Shown here in pieces: positions 10,906-20,644 of a stretch of 64,000 nt of DNA; the first letter of the stretch is position 1; every line of letters starts with the position of its first letter. Where the stretch lies: NCBI GenBank assembly GCA_023101885.1, contig JALPQD010000075.1, forward strand, positions 3,600,630 to 3,664,629, in the 5' to 3' direction. Source of the stretch: Typhlomys cinereus. Its lineage: Eukaryota > Chordata > Mammalia > Rodentia > Platacanthomyidae. The notes beneath the pieces are model-generated. The model searched no databases, was not told where the DNA came from, and saw only the letters and a list, made by a program, of their open reading frames with translations. The position numbers were made by a program, and so were the translations under genes.

Positions 10906-11289
10906 ATTCAACAGATTTAGCTGAAAAATATAATTGGCTTTTATTTCTAAATCCTAGAATAGGAAGCCCTCATTTTGTATAAACAATAACAATAAGTTTA
11001 CCAAGCATGACAGAATGGTTAGTTTGTCAAAGTTAAGAGCAAGAAAAGACAATAATAAAGAATGTATTTGGTTAGCATCTGATTTCTACTCACTTCTCTG
11101 CTCAAAGAACTGAGGGGACTTCCTTATAACACAGAAGTGAGTAGATAAGATTGATGATAGATCATTGTGCATTGTCTGATTTCAGGATAAGTTAGTCTGT
11201 TTGAAGATCTGCCTCTGTCCTAGTTCTAAGCATATGATTCAATTTAGGTTTCATCTGCTTGAATCTGGTGAACAAGGCTAGTCCATGTC
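10906..11289. other. AT-rich sequence, nothing recognised
   Basis: No supported gene or repeat. Confidence 0.45.
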
Positions 11290-11320
11290 TTTGACAGTGG
11301 CCAGCCTTTGTCAAGTGTGT

Positions 11321-11360
<40 letters not shown>

Positions 11361-11372
11361 ACGCACGTGTAT

Positions 11373-11418
<46 letters not shown>

Positions 11419-11634
11419 GTGTGCGTGTGTGTGTGCGTGTGCGTGTATATGCGAGGGTGTGCATGTGTGTCCCTATGTGTGTCAAAGGACACCATATGTG
11501 CTTACATAGCCAAAGAGTAACTCTGGAAATCATCCTAGATTGCTCAGCCTCCTTTTTCCTTTGCTGTGGAGTTCCCAGACTCTTCTTTCCTGGACTGAAA
11601 GTACAGATAATTTTCATTTCTGCCCAGCATGTTT
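11290..11634 (-). mobile_element. B2-superfamily SINE, truncated at the head
   Basis: After the TG tail, the plus strand shows CCAAAGAGTAACTCTGGAAA, ATCATCCTAGATTGCTCAGC, a TTTTCCTTTGCTGTGGAG block and CTGAAAGTACAGATAATTTT. This is the reversed body of the older SINE subfamily. The tRNA-like head is absent and a LINE-1 3' end follows directly at about 11,640. Confidence 0.7.
11315..11470. repeat. Compound (TG)n microsatellite
   Basis: About 150 bases of alternating purine-pyrimidine sequence. TG repeats are interrupted by CACGCACG, ATGTGAG and GCGTG variants. It forms the tail of the adjacent reverse-oriented SINE. Overlapping frames on both strands that encode Val-Cys or His-Thr repeats are products of this tract. 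Confidence 0.95.
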
Positions 11635-11639
11635 TTATT

Positions 11640-11835
11640 ACTATTCTTTAGTTTTACAAGAATATTGAGTACTAATTCCTGTTTCTTTCCATCCCCCTCC
11701 TTCTCATTTCCCTCCCTTCCCCTCATCAAACCATTCCACTCCCTCCCAACCTCCTACCAATATACTTCTATGGACCCCAGGATTATAACTTCTGAACATT
11801 ACATTTTAAAGAGATTGCCTTTTACTACTACCCTT
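11640..11835 (-). mobile_element. LINE-1 3' UTR fragment, antisense
   Basis: TTACAAGAATATTGAGTACT followed by the pyrimidine-rich block at 11,675-11,755 and TCTATGGACCCCAGGATTA. This mirrors the tail of the plus-strand element that ends near 15,720 (there 'aagtattcaataaacttgtg'). Only the last 200 bases are present. Confidence 0.75.
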
Positions 11836-11844
11836 GCTAGCATT

Positions 11845-12015
11845 ACTTGACATACTGGGTCCTGAACCTAGGCTGTGTGTGTGCTAGACAAATGCTGCAT
11901 TGAGCCATGGCCTCACCTTGTTTTTCAGTTTTTATTCTGAGAAAGGGTCATTCTCCTTACTCATCCTCCAAAGTAAGTGAAATTACAGGGTGTGCCACCA
12001 AGCCTGGCTATGTTA
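11845..12015 (-). mobile_element. B4-type (ID-B1) SINE, antisense
   Basis: The reversed ID-like head GGGTCCTGAACCTAGGCTGT and GTGCTAGACAAATGCTGCAT, then CATTGAGCCATGGCCTCACC, is followed by a reversed B1-like half ending TTACAGGGTGTGCCACCAAG / CCTGGCTATG. This is the ID-B1 fusion order of rodent B4. Confidence 0.6.
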
Positions 12016-12024
12016 TTGATTTTT

Positions 12025-12720
12025 TTTTGAGGGGGGGTTTTTTTTCTCTAATATTTTTTTTCCCTAATCATACAAGCTCAATAGGTTACCCCCCATCCTC
12101 TCCTTCCCTCCTCCCCTCCCCAGTCCCCCTTACACTCTTCCCCCTTCCCCCCTGTTTTTCACCTCCGTCCCTCCCTCCCCATCTCCCAATGCTTCCTCCT
12201 TCCTCCCTCCCATCCCCTGGAGCATCTTTTGTGTAAATGCCAAACCTGCCTCTGAGTCCTTCACCCTAATGAAAGGTAAGGCCTCAGTGGCATAGCACGG
12301 AGCCCTTTCTTGGGTTCCCCGTTAGTTTGTGAATTCTATTATGACTGTCAATCCATTGCCTCTAAGGATCCCACTGCCTAGATCCTTCTCCCCTGTAATC
12401 CATGCTAGACTTGGGGGGGTGGTCATTGATATGTCAGCCATTGTGCAGGTAAGGCAAAGTCCAATTCTGGGGGCTGTAGTCCTAACTTGTGTGGAGTATC
12501 TTGCATATTGTTGGTCCTCTCCATCTTTAGGCTCTTATAATCTTGCAATCCCCTCTTCCCCAAGGTTCCCTGAGCTTTAGGATGGGGACAGATTTGGCTG
12601 GTCTGGTTCCAGGTGATTAATGTTGGGTGTTTGGTGTTCTGAATTATGGTTTGTTGTTGTTTTCAGTTTTGCTTTTCCTGCACTACCTTTGGCTGCATCT
12701 TGATTGGTATTGAAGGTCAC
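12025..12720 (-). mobile_element. LINE-1 3' UTR (type A), antisense
   Basis: The reversed order matches the 3' UTR of the plus-strand LINE-1 at 26.9-27.58 kb block for block. It has a long pyrimidine tract (12,090-12,215), CCTCTGAGTCCTTCACCCTA, TTCCCTGAGCTTTAGGATGG and, near 12,635-12,655, GTTCTGAATTATGGTTTGTT. The last is the complement of the AACAAACCATAATTCAGAAC found at 27,012. The element contains no ORF2. Confidence 0.8.
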
Positions 12721-13320
12721 TCCCTGAGTAGAGAGTCTGCCTTGGTCCTTGGGTAGGGCAGAAAGGTAGAGTGAGTAGTGTGGTGCACAGATGACCAGGG
12801 ATCTAGGGTGTGGTCTAGGGGGCTACCCTGGTTTGGGTCCCAGTCCAGGGCAGAAAGGAATGAGGAGAGATTTTTAAAGTATATTCTGGAAATAAGTCCA
12901 TGGCATGAGAACATTGTCTCAGTCTAAGTTTTAATCATTAATTTCTCATGGTTAAAATCAGTGACAATAAAAGTTTAATTTTGATGAAATCCAATTTATT
13001 ATTGTGTTTCTCTGTTTGAGAAATTCAATATGAATGGGGACAATATCTTTATATATTCTCTTTTGTACCAAAATGAGACTTGTTTGCCAAACTTAGTTGC
13101 CTGATCTCCTTTTAAGTGACTCATATATAAACATAAGAAGGAGTAAGAATAATTACCACTTGAAAGTAGGTTTAAAGTAGAGGTTAAAATGGTGAAGGGA
13201 AAAGAGATGAAAGCAATGGAAGAACAAAAGAAAACTGAATATCCTCAGAGTTGCATGAGAAATCTCTTGCATCCACAAAACAAGAGCAAGTTGCTGAAGT
13301 CTGTTTCTATTCTTGTGTTT
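12721..13320. other. Sequence without recognised feature
   Basis: 12,720-12,910 is GC-richer than its surroundings and could be an upstream part of the adjoining LINE-1. I cannot align it. The remainder is AT-rich. Confidence 0.4.
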
Positions 13321-13324
13321 TAGT

Positions 13325-13690
13325 TTCCTTTCCAGTTGCTGTGACAAAAATACCCAAGCAAAACAACTGAAGGGAGAAAGCTTAAATTAATTCACAAATG
13401 TGGAGAATTCAGAGCAGCAGAAATTTGAAGCATCTGGTCACATCACATCCACCATGAAGAAACAGAGTAGAAAGGAATGTACCCATGCTTCCCAGGTCTC
13501 ATTCTTCTCATTTTCAGACAGTTTACCATCTCTGGCCCAGGGAATGGAACTGTTCTCTTTTAAGATAAGTTTTCCCACAACAACTAATGCAGATAAAACA
13601 ATCATTCAATCTTTCATACACATGTCCAAGGGCCACACTTAATCTAGACCATCCTTCTCAGGTAGACCCCAAAACCTGTCTCCTTGGTGT
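13325..13690 (-). mobile_element. GTCAAYYTGACAC-family repeat, antisense
   Basis: Opens with TTTCCTTTCCAGTTGCTGTG and ACAAAAATACCC, and ends with CAACAACTAATGCAGATAAA and CACTTAATCTAGACCATCCT. This is the reverse of the family seen at 8.5 and 34.7 kb. A parallel antisense copy lies at 55.66 kb (TTGCCTTTCCATTTGCTATG). Confidence 0.55.
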
Positions 13691-13694
13691 CAGA

Positions 13695-14040
13695 TTGAAA
13701 ATTACTGTTACATGCTATGAACAAGCTCCCACAAATTGGTGGCTTGAAAATTGCATAATCATCTCACAGTCTGCAAAAGACAGCTGTTGGCCGGAGTTGT
13801 AGCCTCATTACACAATCTGGCTCCTCTTTCAAGATAAGGATTTGGTAGCTGCATGTGCTTCCATATGTCATAAAATTCAGACCCATGGTTTTGTTAAAGC
13901 TAAATGCAACTATTCTTGTTTTCGAGGCCACACGTATTTGCTTCCCAGGTGACTTCTATAAGCAATTAATATGAATGTGACTTTCTTCCAGGCCAGCAGG
14001 AATCACCTTCTGACTTTTGACACTGATAAACAAGGAATTA
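13695..14040 (-). mobile_element. MLT1-like MaLR LTR, antisense
   Basis: CCCACAAATTGGTGGCTTGA, then ATCATCTCACAGTCTGCAAA, a middle section, and CTTCCAGGCCAGCAGGAATC. These follow the reversed MLT1 consensus ('accacaaattggtggctta ... ggccagcaggag'). It is old and has no internal ERVL sequence. Confidence 0.5.
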
Positions 14041-14375
14041 AACAGACTGTACCAGAACAGTGTACTCTCAAGTAATTCAGAGCCTCAATTACACAAGAAA
14101 ATTCTGCACTCCAGTAGGCAATATAATCAAGATAATGAACACCATAATTATAGAAGAAGTGGAAAACAGGCCAGGGATCTTGAGGTCATCATAGAATCTT
14201 GCCTAACATATTTAGGAAAATCAAATTCTTCATTATAAGAAATAAAAATCATTTCAAAATTATATTAACTTGAAATAAAATGTTAGTAGGCTCTTATGCT
14301 AGTAATAGTATGCTACTAGACTAGTAATATGTATTAAAAAAAACACATATGTCTTTTAAAGAAAGGGACAAGAAT
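14041..14375. other. AT-rich sequence, nothing recognised
   Basis: A 73-codon frame at 14,017-14,238 shows no domain. I see no repeat that I can name. Confidence 0.4.
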
Positions 14376-15755
14376 GGGAAGTCCTTATTCAAAGGAGCAT
14401 AGAATGGGGAAAATGAAAGAAAATAAAAGCCCTGAGTTGATCCACTTAGAAACCAGCGACAAAATTATATTGGAAGTAACAGGAATGTGGCACTTCCTGA
14501 CAAAATGTCAGTCAGAGAGGTCTCAAAGGCCCCCTAACATTATAGATTTTTGCCATTACTCTTGGATGTTCTCCAAAAAACTGTCAGTAAGACCCTATTA
14601 CTGAAGATGCAACACATAGGGATCACAGAACATGGGCAAAATACATCAACTATAACTGGTCTAAGAACTTCCTCCTTGCTGGATAGCTACACAATATCAA
14701 GGAGTAATGCAGAAGCTGCTGGGGGAGAGAAATAATCACAAGCCCCATCAACTCATAAGATCTGTAAGTTGCAATAAAAATCACTATCGCAACAGTTGAC
14801 TACCAGTGTAATAGTGGCATGAATATCAAGGAGACAACCACAGCTTTCTGCTTGAACTCAAGACCTACTTCTTAAAATGGATCACATTCCTGTTACTGTA
14901 AACTAGAACAAGAACCTAACAAAAGGGAAGGAAATAGATCAATAAGGACAAAACAACCAATGAAGCTATAGATGGAAAGATAGTAGACCAAATTGCTCTG
15001 TAAATAGATGTTATTACCCATAGATTGGAAGAACACTTAACATTCAGCGTAGAAGTCTTCTTCTAACACAGAGGTAGAGGATCTCAATGCCCTGACAGTA
15101 TGCAGCCTAGACAGTAGAAAAGTAGTGAAATGGACAGCCATAAGGTAAAGTATTGGCAACCCAGTAGGGCTCACCCTGAATCAGGCCAACCTAATTTTTC
15201 CCCATCCTTGGGTTTTGGGAACCTTGCAGAAGAGGGGGTGGTAATATTATAAGAACCTAAAGATGGGAAGGTTCACAATTGAACAAGATATTCCATTTAA
15301 GGCAGGACTGCTTCATCTAGGAACTCACTACAGTGAGACTTGTCCTTATCAGACATATGTCCTTACCATATGTCCTTACTAGACATAATGACTGACATCC
15401 CAACATGTCCCCATAGACTACTTAGGAACTCAAAAAAGATAGAACATACAGTGGAAACCTTGGGGACTAAAGCTGGGTGAGTGAAGGGAAATGCTCTTAT
15501 CAGCGGGGTGGCCCAAAGAGAGGCAATTTGGTATGTCACAGAGGCCTGAACCCTCACAAGGGTAAACAAGCCAGAAGGAACTCCAGGATCAATAGAAGCA
15601 TGCAGGCAGAAGGGTGGGAGGGATTTGGAGGGATTGATGAAAGGATGGGAGAGAGGGGCTTCTGTGGGAGCTAGGGGCCATGGAGGGAAGCAGGGATAAG
15701 TATTCAATAAACTTGTGAAAGTAGAAAAATAAAATAAAATAATAAAAATAAAACA
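14376..15755 (+). mobile_element. LINE-1 3' end (type B, Lx-like)
   Basis: A long plus-strand LINE-1 3' UTR. GTAATAGTGGCATGAATATC and GGATCACATTCCTGTTACTG recur in the Lx-like copy at 36.0-36.13 kb and, reversed, at 33.57-33.67 kb. Downstream are CCCCATCCTTGGGTTTTGG, GAAACCTTGGGGACTAAAGC, the G-rich block at 15,600-15,690 and the tail ATTCAATAAACTTGTGAAAG with (AAAT)n. ORF2 is absent. The frames inside are incidental. Confidence 0.8.
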
Positions 15756-16109
15756 AATTAAAGAAATATAATGGTGAGTGGTGTGGGGGGGAGAGGAGAG
15801 ACAGACAAAAAGAAAGACTTAGAAATTATTATTAAAGAAATCAAAATTATTTTCCTGAAGTAAAAAGCATATATTTCTAGTGGCAAAATCTTGCTGGCTC
15901 CAGTACAAAGAACAAGGACAGATCTCTATGAAATACATATTAGTAAGATTTTAGGATAGGAAATAGAAATTCCTAAAGTTTAAAGGAAAGAATCATGAAT
16001 ATAGGAACAAGAATGGGATTCAATAAATGTGAGAATAGCTAAACTAAAGTAACAGCTTTAGAAATTACAAGGCATGGAAAAGACTGAAGGGGGAGTTATG
16101 GATTAAATC
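15756..16109. other. A-rich sequence, nothing recognised
   Basis: No supported feature. Confidence 0.45.
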
Positions 16110-16440
16110 AACTATAATGGCTAATCTCAAACCAAACTGATATCTCAGAGATGAATCTCCAGACACACTTATGAGGAATTATTTAGTTAATTCATGATCT
16201 AGGCAAGTCCATAGGAGATGGTCTTGAATCTATACTTGATGTGGGAAGATCCAGCTCATAAGAGATGGGGCCATTTAGGGGACAAGAGGTAGTGAATAAG
16301 GATGGAGAGAGTCCAGTGGGCAGATGGGCAAGCAAGCAGATGTATAGTACTGGTCCTTACTCCTCTGTTTAAAGGACATGAGTAGGAGTGAGGTGAAAGA
16401 GCTATAGCTTGGTTTCTATTGGAGAAATTAAGCAATAGAA
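16110..16440 (+). mobile_element. GTCAAYYTGACAC-family repeat
   Basis: GGCTAATCTCAAACCAAACT, a 'ctccagacacacttatgagg' segment, ATGTGGGAAGATCCAGCTCA and GGGCAGATGGGCAAGCAAGC follow the common rodent form with a 'gtcaatttgat' start and 'gggaagaccca' middle. Confidence 0.5.
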
Positions 16441-16614
16441 TCTACAAATCTTGTAAAGTAATTTTGAAAATATATTTAGAAATATATCAGAAGAAACAAT
16501 TGAATTAAAATTTTGCTTCTGAGAAATAAAAACAATTCTTTCTTATTAGTCCTCTGAAAGCCTTTGAATTTTATTAAGATAATGTGCCTGCATTTTTAAA
16601 TTTTAAACTTTTTG

Positions 16615-16915
16615 TTTGCTTGTTTTCAAGTGTATATGTGTGTATGCAGTGTCTGTATGTGTGTATACATGTTCCTGTGTGTGAATGCATGTGTTTGTTT
16701 GTGGGTTGGTTGTATGTGGATTATTGGAGTCCTCTTCCTTAATTGATATCCACTTCATTTTCTGAGGCAGGGTCCCCTGAAGAATTCTGAAGTCACCATT
16801 TTGGCTAGCTAGCCAGTTTCCCCTGAGGATTCCTTATTTCTATTTCCTAAGATCTGGGATCACAAGTAGGCCACCAAACTCACCTGGATTTTACATGGAG
16901 TCTGCAGATTTGAAC
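16615..16915 (-). mobile_element. B2-class SINE with TG-rich tail, antisense
   Basis: A TG-rich start (16,630-16,715) is followed by TTCTGAGGCAGGGTCCCCTG, TTTTGGCTAGCTAGCCAGTT, AAGATCTGGGATCACAAGTA and CACCTGGATTTTACATGGAG. This is the same module order as the SINEs at 7.6 and 30.7 kb. The tRNA-like head is lost. Confidence 0.65.
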
Positions 16916-17035
16916 TTCTGTCTGCAGCTATGTAGAAGTATTTTGAAGTCAAAACCAAGTTTGAAATATTCTTTCATACTCAAATACTATGTCTTCTCAA
17001 ATGAGAAAATCAAGGTGAATTTTTTTGTTCTGCCC

Positions 17036-17050
17036 TGTGTGTGTGCGCGT

Positions 17051-17107
<57 letters not shown>

Positions 17108-17385
17108 AGAGAGAGAGAGAGAGAGAGAGAGCAAGTATACAAGAGTACACTTGAGTATGTGTGCCAATGGAGGCCCAAGGGTGACTTCAGGAAACATCTT
17201 GGATTGTTCTACCTCCTTATTGCTTTGCTTTGGGTTTTCTCAGGCTTCACCTTCCAAGACCAGAATTGCAGACTGACACCATATCTGCCCAACATTTTCA
17301 TGTGGGCTTTGGAGTCCCAAATTCAAATTCAAGTCATTTTCCTTGCCAAACAAAGGCTTTAACTCTTCAGCCCTCTCCCCAGATC
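17036..17385 (-). mobile_element. B2-superfamily SINE, older subfamily, with (TG)n(GA)n tail
   Basis: Reverse-oriented: the microsatellite tail at 17,039-17,131, then CCAATGGAGGCCCAAGGGTG, ACTTCAGGAAACATCTTGGA, a TATTGCTTTGCTTTGGGTTT block and the head remnant CTTCAGCCCTCTCCCCAGAT. The 155-codon plus frame crossing it is a microsatellite artefact. Confidence 0.85.
17041..17131. repeat. (TG)n then (GA)n microsatellite
   Basis: About 30 TG units (with GCGCG at the start) followed after TTT by a run of GA dinucleotides. It is the tail of the surrounding SINE. Confidence 0.97.
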
Positions 17386-17704
17386 TTAACTGTTCATTTT
17401 CCTTAACTTTTAACATTCTTAAAATGAAACTTTACTTCAAAACAAGTCAACAAGTTGGAATTTTCAATTTCTATTTTCTCTTACTGCCAGGTGACTCAAT
17501 ACTCCATTTTTAGAGCCATCACAGGTAAACCCTTAATTTGTGGTATTTTAAAAGTATCACATGTATTACATTAATTACCATTCTAAGTAATTCTGAGAAG
17601 GCACAGTAAATATTAATTATGAGCTATTAATGTTATCTACTTGAATTATATTTTAACTGAGGTTCCCAAGATTAATTACATCCTCTACAACATGTTTTCC
17701 TCAG
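17386..17704. other. AT-rich sequence, nothing recognised
   Basis: No supported feature. Confidence 0.45.
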
Positions 17705-18045
17705 AACTACTATTCTAACAGTGTCCTGGTTTGGATGTGAGTCTCTCCCACAGGCTCATGTGCAGCATCTTTTGCTAATGTTTATGTTCGGGAAAGTTAT
17801 GGCACCTTTAGGAAGTGGAGGCTTGACAGAGTACAGATGGGTCTTAAGGTTTCTACCGCTCAGTTTTCTCTTGCTACCTTTGCCTTGACTCTGGCTGTTG
17901 GGGCCTGAACCAACCTCTTACTGTGCATTTCCTGCCATAGTGAACTACATCCCTTCTGGAACCATAAACCAAAGAAACCTCCCTTTCTTCCTTAAGTTGT
18001 ATGTGATTATTGTGTCACAGCACATTTCCTTTCTCAACACATCAT
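17705..18045 (+). mobile_element. MaLR solo LTR (ORR1/MST-like)
   Basis: GTCCTGGTTTGGATGTGAGT and CCCACAGGCTCATGTGCAGC, then CACCTTTAGGAAGTGGAGGC, GCCTGAACCAACC, ACCATAAACCAAAGAAACCT and CCTTAAGTTGTATGTGATTA. This is the module order of ERVL-MaLR LTRs. It has no internal region and no protein coding. Confidence 0.7.
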
Positions 18046-18174
18046 GATTTTTTTCCTGCTTGTTAAAATATATTAGTTTATCTTACTCTGGAGTTTCTAA
18101 ATCTAGTCTCATTTTGACACTCATGTTGGCAATTCAAGCAATTAACATTTTTCTTTTGATGACTACTATGTATA

Positions 18175-18345
18175 ATGTATTTTTTTCATTTTTACACTTA
18201 TTTTGGGGAGGGTAAGTTTGTGCTATGGCATGACTGTGGAAGACAGAGATCAACTCACCAGGTTCAGTTCCCTCCTTCCAAGATGTGGATTTCTTGGGCT
18301 TGGCTGCTGAGCCTTAACTTGCTGAGCCATCTTGCCTTCTCTCCT
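18175..18345 (-). mobile_element. B3-like SINE, antisense
   Basis: GAAGACAGAGATCAACTCAC, CAGTTCCCTCCTTCCAAGAT and the reversed head GCTGAGCCATCTTGCCTTCT identify a reverse-oriented B3/B2-class element with a degraded tail. Confidence 0.6.
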
Positions 18346-20384
18346 CTGATTATGAGTGCTGCAATCTCCTTGTGTTTATACAGTTGCGTGCTGAAAATAT
18401 CTTTCTGAAAAGGTGAATTAATAATGGTTTCATACATCTAAGTTTCCAATAAAGAAAATTTCAGTTTACCTTTATGACAGAGTTTTGCAAAGTGTTACAA
18501 TATGCAAATGCCTTTGAAGCAAATGCAAACCCCAAAGGAGTTCACATCTGTAAACTAGGAAGAGAAAAACAGCAGCAGCTTGGTCACTTCATCCTGCAGC
18601 ACTGACTCTAAGGGGCTTCTGAGACCTCTTACCATGTCCTTACTGTGCCATAGTACACCATAGTGAGAGAAATCTCTTCTGCTTTCAGAGAGCGTGTGAA
18701 CTTGAAGTGTTCCTTGAGGTTCCCTTTACTTGCCCAAGCAAAGTTATCCAATAGTTAAGGAAGGGGAAAGATGAAAGGTAGCCTGCAGAAGCTGAAAGAT
18801 ATATACATTAGCAGAAATGAAAAGTGATTCACCCCATGTCAAGCAAAAACAATGAGCATTTGGGCTGGCCATAAAGGCACCATAGCACTGCAAAGGCAGC
18901 CAAACACCCAGCCCATTGCAGAACCACAATGGATCCCAAAAGGATGCTTACATTTCTCTCTTGAGAACTGCAGGGAAGCAGAACTTCTAAGATATCTGTC
19001 CAGGAAGCTTCCACATAACTTCAGGCTCTGTAAGCGCTTTTCTAAAAACTAAATACATTCACATCCAAAATTTGGTACCATGAGAAAGCATGAGTTTGCC
19101 AACTTCATAAAGAATTAATGGATTGATGTTGTTTTAGTTAAGTTAAATATATTTACTATAACTCTAGTGATCATTTTTGCCTAGCACCTCAACTATTTTT
19201 CAGCCAAGAAAAGTAAAATTTGCCAGCACAATCATATTTTGTGAAGCTGATTACTTGGAAAAAATACAGATAAAAAAATACAAATCTTAATGGCAAAAAT
19301 GCAACCTGGGAAAACTTATTGGACAAACATTTATTATATAGGTGAAATGTATTGAGCATATCAACCTGATGCCAAACATATTACTTGCCCTTAAGAAGTT
19401 GACTAGAAAAAGACAGAATTACAAATTGGACTCTGTATAGGACAAAACATGATAGGGGTAGCTACTGTTGCTATGACAGCTGAACAAAACTCTGCCAAGA
19501 TCAGAACACAGAAGCCCACTTAATGGAAGTGAGATGTACTGAACTTTGAAGAAGTAACTAGCTGAGTTTCAAATTATGCGGAAGATAGCAGAATGGATCC
19601 TATTGAGAATCTGTTCAGTAACTGCAACAGAAAATCAACCTCTGTGCAACCTAGAATCAGTGTCACTGACAACAGCAGGATTTTGCTTTACTTTGCTTTG
19701 GTACAGCAAAATAAACAGCCTTAGGTAGAAAATGTGAGGTTAGTGAAGTTTCTCAAAATAGTTAATGAATGTTTTAGATTCCTTCTTGCTTTGTGCACAG
19801 GAAAGCTGTTAAATTTCAGTGTTTTTCCATTTTAGACAGAAAGGAGCAACACATAATGGAAGGAACATTTCCTTCCATTTATTATTAGACAAATAATGTC
19901 CATACCCCCAAAATCTTATTCATGTGCTAAAGCAAGAAACATAGATTTCACTTTATTATTATTATTATTTCTGCTCATACAAACTTAACCAAAGCTTTCA
20001 CTTTTAAGGGAAAAAAATAAATAAAAGACAGTTTATCCCAAAACCAAATATCAGTAACTGTGTTCCAGGAGTAAATTTAAATTTAAGCTGTCCCAAATTC
20101 CTTATGCTCTGGTGTAACAACAGTTTCTTGAGGTTTTACAGTCACAGAAGAAAAAAATCACAATTTAGACACCTTTCAAATGCATTGGTACAATCAACAC
20201 GTAGGTAGTTTACAGCAAAGCAGGGAAGCCTCAGATGTATCAGAGTCTGATTAGATTACGTACTTATCCTTGATTGGTGGTTGGTGGAAGTCCTATGATC
20301 AAGTTTATACCAATGAGTGGTACAGTTAGGTCACAAGATAGTTCTGTCTCCGAAGGGTAGGGAGATGATAACTTTGTGGTTAAA
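18346..20384. other. Intergenic sequence, nothing recognised
   Basis: About 2 kb without a supported gene. An (ATT)n run with CTGCTCATACAAACTTAACC at 19,953-19,990 looks like the extreme 3' tail of a reversed type A LINE-1 (compare 32,030-32,055), but too little is present to call it. The frames at 18.7-19.0 kb overlap on both strands and have no motif. Confidence 0.45.
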
Positions 20385-20640
20385 CTTTTGTCTCACTAGA
20401 GAAGAGAGGGTTACAAATAAAAATGGCAGGAAGATATGCCAATGGCCTATAATTATAGTCCTGAAAGATGAATCCTAGGATATTCCAGAATAAAGGTGGA
20501 AGAACAATCTGAGATGTTCTCAATGTCACCCTTGGGCTTCCACAGGCACATAGACTCAAATGTATTACTATATACATGTCCGCACACATATGTACATTCC
20601 ACCCCATGAAAAATGCATATGAAAATAAAGTTCTATTTTC
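20385..20640 (+). mobile_element. B2-superfamily SINE, older subfamily, 5'-truncated
   Basis: The tRNA-like head is missing. The body is present: GGTGGAAGAACAATCTGAGA, TGTTCTCAATGTCACCCTTG and GGCTTCCACAGGCACATAGA, then a CA-rich tail. The best matches are the copies at 47.8 and 48.9 kb. Confidence 0.7.
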
Positions 20641-20644
20641 ATTT

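Noticed and set aside
11192..11651. Open frames of 83-141 codons rich in His-Thr or Val-Cys
   Set aside because: They are translations of the TG/CA microsatellite on both strands, not proteins.
16895..17362. 155-codon plus frame, the longest in the window
   Set aside because: It crosses a (TG)n(GA)n tract and a reverse-oriented SINE. Codons follow the repeat and there is no domain.
19950..19992. LINE-1 3' tail
   Set aside because: Only about 40 bases resemble the type A tail beyond an (ATT)n run, too little for a feature call.
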